Origin: Streptomyces vietnamensis
GTDB taxonomy: Bacteria; Actinomycetota; Actinomycetes; Streptomycetales; Streptomycetaceae
Assembly (NCBI RefSeq): GCF_000830005.1
Contig: NZ_CP010407.1
Coordinates: 8,072,001 to 8,136,000, forward strand
Direction of reading: 5' to 3'
Length of the DNA: 64,000 nt
Shown here piece after piece: positions 59,971 to 64,000 of the stretch (positions are counted from its first letter, which is position 1; every line of letters starts with the position of its first letter). The position numbers and the translations under genes were made by a program. The notes under the pieces are model-generated. The model was not told where the DNA came from and did not search any database. It was given only the letters and a program-made list of their open reading frames with translations.

Positions 59971-61227
59971 TCATGTTCCGATGAGCTGCAGCGAACCCCA
60001 CAGTGCCACCACGGCCAGTGTCAGGGCGGCGGGCACGACGAGCAGACCGAGCCGGGTGAACTCGCCCAGGCCGATGTCGGTGTCGTGCTCGCGGACGATG
60101 CGCCGCCACAACAGGGTGGCCAGGGACCCGGCGTAGGTGAGGTTGGGGCCGATGTTCACGCCGAGCAGCACCGCCAGGACCGCCCCGGGGCCGGACGGGA
60201 CGGCCAGCGGCAGCAGCACGAGCGTGGCGGGCAGATTGTTGATGACGTTCGCCAGCACCGCGGCCAGCGCCGCCGTGCCGAGCAGCGCGGGCAGGGAGCT
60301 GCCGTCGGGGACGAGGTGTCCGAGCGCGGAGGCCAGTCCGTTGTCGACGACGGCACGGACCACGATGCCGAGCGCCAGCACGAAGGCCAGGAACGGCACG
60401 GAGGCCGAGCGGACGATCGCGACCGGGGTGGTGCTGCGCCGGACCAGGGCCCGGACGGCGAGCACGAGCGCGCCGGCCAGGGCGGCCCAGGCCGGATCGA
60501 CACCGACGACCGAGGTCAGGATGAATCCGGCGAGCGTGCAGGCGACGGTGACGAGGGCGAACAGCGGCATCTCCGGTGCCGTCACCTCGGCCGCGGGCGG
60601 CGCACCCGCGTCCAGGTCGGAGGCGAAGAACCGGCGCAGCACCACGTACTCGACGGCGATGGCCGCCAGCCACGGGAGCGTCATCAGCGCGGCGAACCGG
60701 GTGAAGCTCAGCCCACTGGCGGCGAAGGCCAGCAGATTGGTGAGGTTGGAGACCGGCAGCAGCAGCGAGGCGGTGTTCGAGAGGTGGGTGCAGGCGTAGA
60801 CATGCGGCTTGGGCCGGGCGCCGAGCCGGGCCGCGGTGACGAACACCACCGGGGTGAGCAGCACCACGGTGGCGTCCAGGCTGAGCACCGCCGTGATCAC
60901 GGAGGCGACCACGAACACCTGCACAAGCAGCCGCCGCGGACTCCCGGCGGACGTCCGGGCCATCCACGCCCCGCAGGCGCGGAACAGGCCTTCGTCGTCG
61001 CACAGCTGGGCCAGCACCAGGACAGCGGCGAGGAACCCGATCACCGGTCCGAGCCGTTCCGCCTCGGCCCACGCGTCGGCCGGCGAGATCGCGCCGGTGA
61101 CGACGACCAGCCCGGCCGCGGGAACCGCGACCACGGCCTCCGGCCAGCCCCACGGCCGCACCACCGCACAGACCAGCACCAGCACGAGCAGCCCGATGGA
61201 CAGCGCTTCCGCGAACGACGTACTCAG
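59971..61227 (-). CDS. ArsB/SLC13-like membrane transporter with probable CTG start
   Basis: A 418-residue protein with about ten to twelve helices in two similar halves. LDATVVLLTPVVFVTAARLG near 114 and NVINNLPATLVLLPLAVPSG near 328 are the paired Asn/Thr-rich motifs of arsenite/anion transporters, so the substrate could be arsenite, a dicarboxylate or another anion. No ATG, GTG or TTG lies at the N-terminus: the frame opens with CTG at 61227, 7 bp after AAGGAG, giving LSTSFAEALSIGLLVLVLVC. The next GTG lies inside helix 1. It is coupled to the stress-protein gene. No ars genes are near. Confidence 0.8.
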   Translation of the reverse strand: MSTSFAEALSIGLLVLVLVCAVVRPWGWPEAVVAVPAAGLVVVTGAISPADAWAEAERLGPVIGFLAAVLVLAQLCDDEGLFRACGAWMARTSAGSPRRLLVQVFVVASVITAVLSLDATVVLLTPVVFVTAARLGARPKPHVYACTHLSNTASLLLPVSNLTNLLAFAASGLSFTRFAALMTLPWLAAIAVEYVVLRRFFASDLDAGAPPAAEVTAPEMPLFALVTVACTLAGFILTSVVGVDPAWAALAGALVLAVRALVRRSTTPVAIVRSASVPFLAFVLALGIVVRAVVDNGLASALGHLVPDGSSLPALLGTAALAAVLANVINNLPATLVLLPLAVPSGPGAVLAVLLGVNIGPNLTYAGSLATLLWRRIVREHDTDIGLGEFTRLGLLVVPAALTLAVVALWGSLQLIGT

Positions 61228-61409
61228 GGTCCTGCTCCTTGCGGGCGATAGTGACAGCAGACGCAATCGCACCGGAAACGCCAGGTCACGGCGGGTCGGT
61301 GCGGGCCAACGGTACGCGGTGCCGATCCGGTGGACGCAAGGCGCTCCGAAGAGGAGGCCGACCGGGCCACGCCGCGGCGTCTCGAACAAGGCTCCGACTG
61401 CGACAAGGA

Positions 61410-61442
61410 GCCCCCGTCCGGGCGCAGGGCTCGAACGGGGGC
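61410..61442 (-). terminator. candidate marR terminator
   Basis: 8-bp stem GCCCCCGT (61410-61417) with ACGGGGGC (61435-61442) and a 17-base loop, 30 bp beyond the MarR-family stop on the minus strand. Long loop, so moderate only. Confidence 0.5.
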
Positions 61443-61472
61443 CGAGGTGTCGCCCGGGCGGGGGGTGTGGCG

Positions 61473-61940
61473 TCAGGCGCGCTGTGCCGGTGCGTCGACG
61501 GCCTCGACCGCCGCGACCAGTGAGGCCAGCTCGGGGTTCCCGGCGGCCTCGTCCAGCGCCTGGCGGAGGGCGGCGTCATTGGTCGGCCTGGCCTCGTCGA
61601 GGAGCTTCAGGCCGGCCGGGGTGACATCGGTGTAGATGCCGCGCCGGTCGGTCGGGCACAGGTACCGGGACAGCAGTCCGCGATCTTCCAGACGGGTGAC
61701 CAGGCGCGTCGTGGCGCTCTGGCTGAGGACGACCGCGTCGGCGACCTGCTTCATCTGGAGGTGGCCGCCGGGGCCGCTGTGCTGGCGGCTGAGGACGTCG
61801 AGCAGCGAGTACTCCCGCACGCTCAGACCGTGCCCGGACTGCAGGGCGCGCTCGATGTGCGACTCGATCCGGTCGTGCAGCAGGGAGAGCGCGCCCCAGC
61901 CGCTGGCGAGTGCGGTGAGTGCGGGGTCCGTGGCGGTCAT
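61473..61940 (-). CDS. MarR family transcriptional regulator
   Basis: A 155-residue winged-helix regulator. The DNA-binding core is HLQMKQVADAVVLSQSATTR, LVTRLEDRGLLSRY, then the basic wing CPTDRRGIYTDVTPAG. Helices 1 and 6 form the dimer part. Start ATG at 61940; GGAAGGAG lies 12 bp upstream. It is the next gene after the binding-protein gene on this strand, 128 bp on, so it may sense a ligand of that system or act alone. No clear palindrome was found before it. Confidence 0.87.
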   Translation of the reverse strand: MTATDPALTALASGWGALSLLHDRIESHIERALQSGHGLSVREYSLLDVLSRQHSGPGGHLQMKQVADAVVLSQSATTRLVTRLEDRGLLSRYLCPTDRRGIYTDVTPAGLKLLDEARPTNDAALRQALDEAAGNPELASLVAAVEAVDAPAQRA

Positions 61941-62068
61941 GGGGTTCCGGTCTCCTTCCGGTGGTGCGTGAACCCAGGATACGCCGCTGGAGCAAAAATC
62001 GGCCATAGAATGTATAGCGCGACTGCAAGCATCTGCTCGGGGCGCCCGCTCACCCTGTCTGCCGCCTA

Positions 62069-63409
62069 CTACTTGTTGACGGTGAAGCCCTGGTCGTTGC
62101 CGTACTTCACGCTCGCGTCCTGCCAGGCCTTCAGGCCGTCGGTGAGCTTGGTCGGGGAGACGTAGGCCTTGCCGACGGTGTCGTTGAAGATCGAGTTGGC
62201 GTACACCTGGTAGGGCAGGTAGGACCAGTCGGTGCCGACGTTCTTCGCGGACTCGGCGAAGATCTGGTTGGCCTTCTGGCCGCCGAAGTACGGGAAGGCG
62301 GTGTCGAGGAAGGCCTTGGACTCGAGGTCGGCGCGGGTCGCGGGGAACGCGCCCTGCGCGATGCGGGAGCTCGCTCCGGCGCCGGTGGTGGCGAACTCGG
62401 TGAAGGCGTAGGCGAGTTCCTTGTTCTTCGCGGCCTTCGGGACGGCGAGCGAGCTGCCGCCGTTCTCCGCACTGGCCTTGGCGCCCTTCGTCCACTGCGG
62501 GAGCGGGGCGACCCGCCAGTCGCCGGAGGCGGAGGCGACGCCGGAGGAGAGGTTGGCGGGCATCCAGGCGCCGGTGGAGAGGGTGGCGATGGAGCCGTCG
62601 GCGAGGCCCTTGTACCAGGCGTCGCTCCAGGAGGTGACGGGCGCGACCAGCTTCTCGTCGAGGAGCTTCTGCCAGGTGGCCGTGTACTTCTTGGTGCCCT
62701 CGTCACCGAAGTCGACGGTGACGTCCGTGCCGTCGGTCTTGTACGGGCGGCCGCCGGCCTGCCAGATCAGGCTGGTGGTGGCACCGGCGTCGCCCGTGTC
62801 GTTGGCGATGAAGACCTTCGGGTCGGCCTTGTGGAGGGCGCGGGCGGCGTCCACGTACTCGTCCCACGTGGTGGGGACCTTGATGCTGTGCTTGTCGAAG
62901 ACCTTCTTGTTGTAGAAGAACGCCATCGGGCCGGAGTCCATCGGCAGGGCGTAGATGGACTTGTCCTGGTGGACGGCGTTCCACGGGCCGCCGGTGAAGT
63001 CCAGGGCGTGCTTCTGCGCGCCGTACGGGGCGAGGTCCTCGACGGACTTGGCGATGGTGAACTGGCCGAGCGCGTAGTACTCGACCTGGGCCACGTCGGG
63101 GGCGCCGGAGCCGGCCGCTATCGCGTTCTGCAGGGCGGTGTACTGCTTGTCGCCGGTGCCCGCGTTGACCAGCTCGACGTCGACCTTGGGGTACTTCTTC
63201 TCGAAGTCCTCCGCCACCTTCTTCAGCGTGGGCTCCCACGCCCACACGGTCACCTTGCCGCCCTTCGCCAGCGCGGCCGCGACGTCCTTCGGGCCCGCCG
63301 AGCCGGAGCCGCCGTCCGCGGCGTCGGAACCGCAGGCCGTGGCCGACAGCGCGAGGGCGGAGACCACGGCGAGCGCGCCGAGGAGTCTGCGGGTGGTGTG
63401 GATTCGCAT
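62069..63409 (-). CDS. sugar ABC transporter extracellular binding lipoprotein
   Basis: A 446-residue solute-binding protein. The signal ends LALSATACGSD, so Cys26 should be lipidated. The mature protein has the sugar-binding fold: KVTVWAWEPTLKKVAEDFEK, then GSGAPDVAQVEYYALGQFTI and YALPMDSGPMAFFYNKKVFD, and TTWDEYVDAARALHK, the common MalE-like motifs. It lies 76 bp after the permease gene. The sugar cannot be named. Aromatic residues in WDEY and WMPANL may line the site. Confidence 0.9.
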   Translation of the reverse strand: MRIHTTRRLLGALAVVSALALSATACGSDAADGGSGSAGPKDVAAALAKGGKVTVWAWEPTLKKVAEDFEKKYPKVDVELVNAGTGDKQYTALQNAIAAGSGAPDVAQVEYYALGQFTIAKSVEDLAPYGAQKHALDFTGGPWNAVHQDKSIYALPMDSGPMAFFYNKKVFDKHSIKVPTTWDEYVDAARALHKADPKVFIANDTGDAGATTSLIWQAGGRPYKTDGTDVTVDFGDEGTKKYTATWQKLLDEKLVAPVTSWSDAWYKGLADGSIATLSTGAWMPANLSSGVASASGDWRVAPLPQWTKGAKASAENGGSSLAVPKAAKNKELAYAFTEFATTGAGASSRIAQGAFPATRADLESKAFLDTAFPYFGGQKANQIFAESAKNVGTDWSYLPYQVYANSIFNDTVGKAYVSPTKLTDGLKAWQDASVKYGNDQGFTVNK

Positions 63410-63485
63410 GGGATGTGCTCCTGGAGGGTGATGAGGGTGGGAGAAGCCATGTGAGGGATGGATCAGGAGGGTGGAACGGGCGCGG

Positions 63486-64000
63486 TCACTCCTTGACGCT
63501 GCCCGCGGCCAGGCCGGACTGCCAGTACCGCTGGAGCAGGAGGAAGACCGCCACGATCGGGACGATCGTGAGCAGGGAGCCGGTGACGATGAGGTCGAAG
63601 ACGGCCTCGCCGCCGGCGGTCTGGGCCTGGGCGTTCCAGGCGTTGAGCCCGAGGGTCAGCGGGTACCAGTCGGGGTCCTTGATCATGATCAGCGGCAGGA
63701 AGTAGTTGTTCCAGGTCGCGACCATCGAGAAGAGCAGAACCGTCACCGTGCCGGGCGTCAGCAGGGGAAGCGCGATGGTGAAGAAGGTCCGCAGCTCGCC
63801 GGAGCCGTCGATGCGCGCGGCCTCCAGGAGTTCCTTCGGTACGGCCTCGGCCGCGAAGACCCACATGAGGTAGAGCCCGAAGGGGGAGATGAGGGACGGG
63901 ATGATGACGGCCCACGGGGTGTTCGTCAGGCCCATCTTGCTGAACATCAGGAAGGTGGGTACCGCGAGGGCGGTGCCGGGGACGGCCACGGCGCCGATGA
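63486..64000 (-). CDS. sugar ABC transporter permease (5' end cut by window edge)
   Basis: About 171 C-terminal residues of a MalG-like permease are seen; the N-terminus lies off the right edge. The EAA loop for the ATPase is visible in LLEAARIDGSGELRTFFTIA, followed by LPLLTPGTVTVLLFSMVA. The end LQRYWQSGLAAGSVKE is typical of MalG-type proteins. It is upstream of the binding-protein gene on the minus strand; the partner permease is probably just outside the window. Confidence 0.92.
   Translation of the reverse strand, partial: IGAVAVPGTALAVPTFLMFSKMGLTNTPWAVIIPSLISPFGLYLMWVFAAEAVPKELLEAARIDGSGELRTFFTIALPLLTPGTVTVLLFSMVATWNNYFLPLIMIKDPDWYPLTLGLNAWNAQAQTAGGEAVFDLIVTGSLLTIVPIVAVFLLLQRYWQSGLAAGSVKE

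Noticed and set aside
1..64000. CRISPR array, tRNA, rRNA, insertion sequence, integrase or attachment site
   Set aside because: No regularly spaced repeats, no tRNA-like cloverleaf, no transposase or integrase motifs and no flanking direct repeats were found on reading both strands by eye.

Overview
The window is chromosomal DNA of a Streptomyces-type actinomycete. It is very GC-rich with strong G/C preference at third codon positions, uses many GTG and some TTG starts, has GTGA/ATGA stop-start overlaps, and its best matches by eye (xylose isomerase, FruR, undecaprenyl-pyrophosphate phosphatase, secreted lipoproteins) look streptomycete. No rRNA, tRNA, insertion sequence, prophage or CRISPR array was seen.

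Region 1 (1-25.4 kb, all on the minus strand) is one long exopolysaccharide gene cluster, read from about 25.3 kb toward 1. It starts with an initiating polyprenyl-phosphate sugar transferase, a UDP-glucose/GDP-mannose-type dehydrogenase and a WbuB-like glycosyltransferase. Next come two Wzz-like chain-length proteins, an asparagine-synthase-like amidotransferase, a two-domain oxidoreductase, a heparinase-like protein, a beta-helix lipoprotein, a Wzy/O-antigen-ligase-like membrane protein and a GT4 transferase. It ends with a cassette of methyltransferase, sugar-1-phosphate cytidylyltransferase, PIG-L deacetylase, SDR epimerase and DUF4910 protein, then a Wzx-like flippase, a GT2 transferase and a pyruvyl transferase cut by the left edge. 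Most neighbours overlap by 4 bp. This is a complete Wzx/Wzy-type pathway for a probably acidic, amidated, acetyl-trimmed, C-methylated and pyruvylated polymer.

Region 2 (25.4-31.3 kb) has a long intergenic stretch, a PuuE-like polysaccharide deacetylase divergent from an Lrp/AsnC regulator with a strong palindromic operator between them, and a 982-residue kinase / LytM-like / class III aminotransferase fusion resembling hydroxylysine or ethanolamine kinase plus phospholyase. Two secreted proteins follow. Region 3 (34.2-41.6 kb) holds mixed single genes: an alcohol dehydrogenase, a proline-rich protein, an NmrA-like protein, an orphan DnaK, and an aldo/keto reductase / NTF2-like / MFS group. 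Region 4 (41.9-45.5 kb) is a copper-type cassette (His-rich membrane protein and Met-rich multicopper oxidase) beside an MFS gene. Region 5 (45.6-48.6 kb) pairs dedA-uppP, likely for undecaprenyl-phosphate recycling, with divergent blaI-blaR1-like genes around overlapping palindromes.

Region 6 (49.0-59.3 kb) is sugar metabolism: ptsI-ptsH divergent from fruR-fruK-fruA, giving a complete fructose phosphotransferase system in one locus, then xylA divergent from xylB-xylR. Region 7 (59.4-64 kb) has a universal stress protein, an ArsB/SLC13-like transporter that seems to start at CTG, a MarR regulator, and the start of a sugar ABC transporter (binding protein and permease) cut by the right edge.
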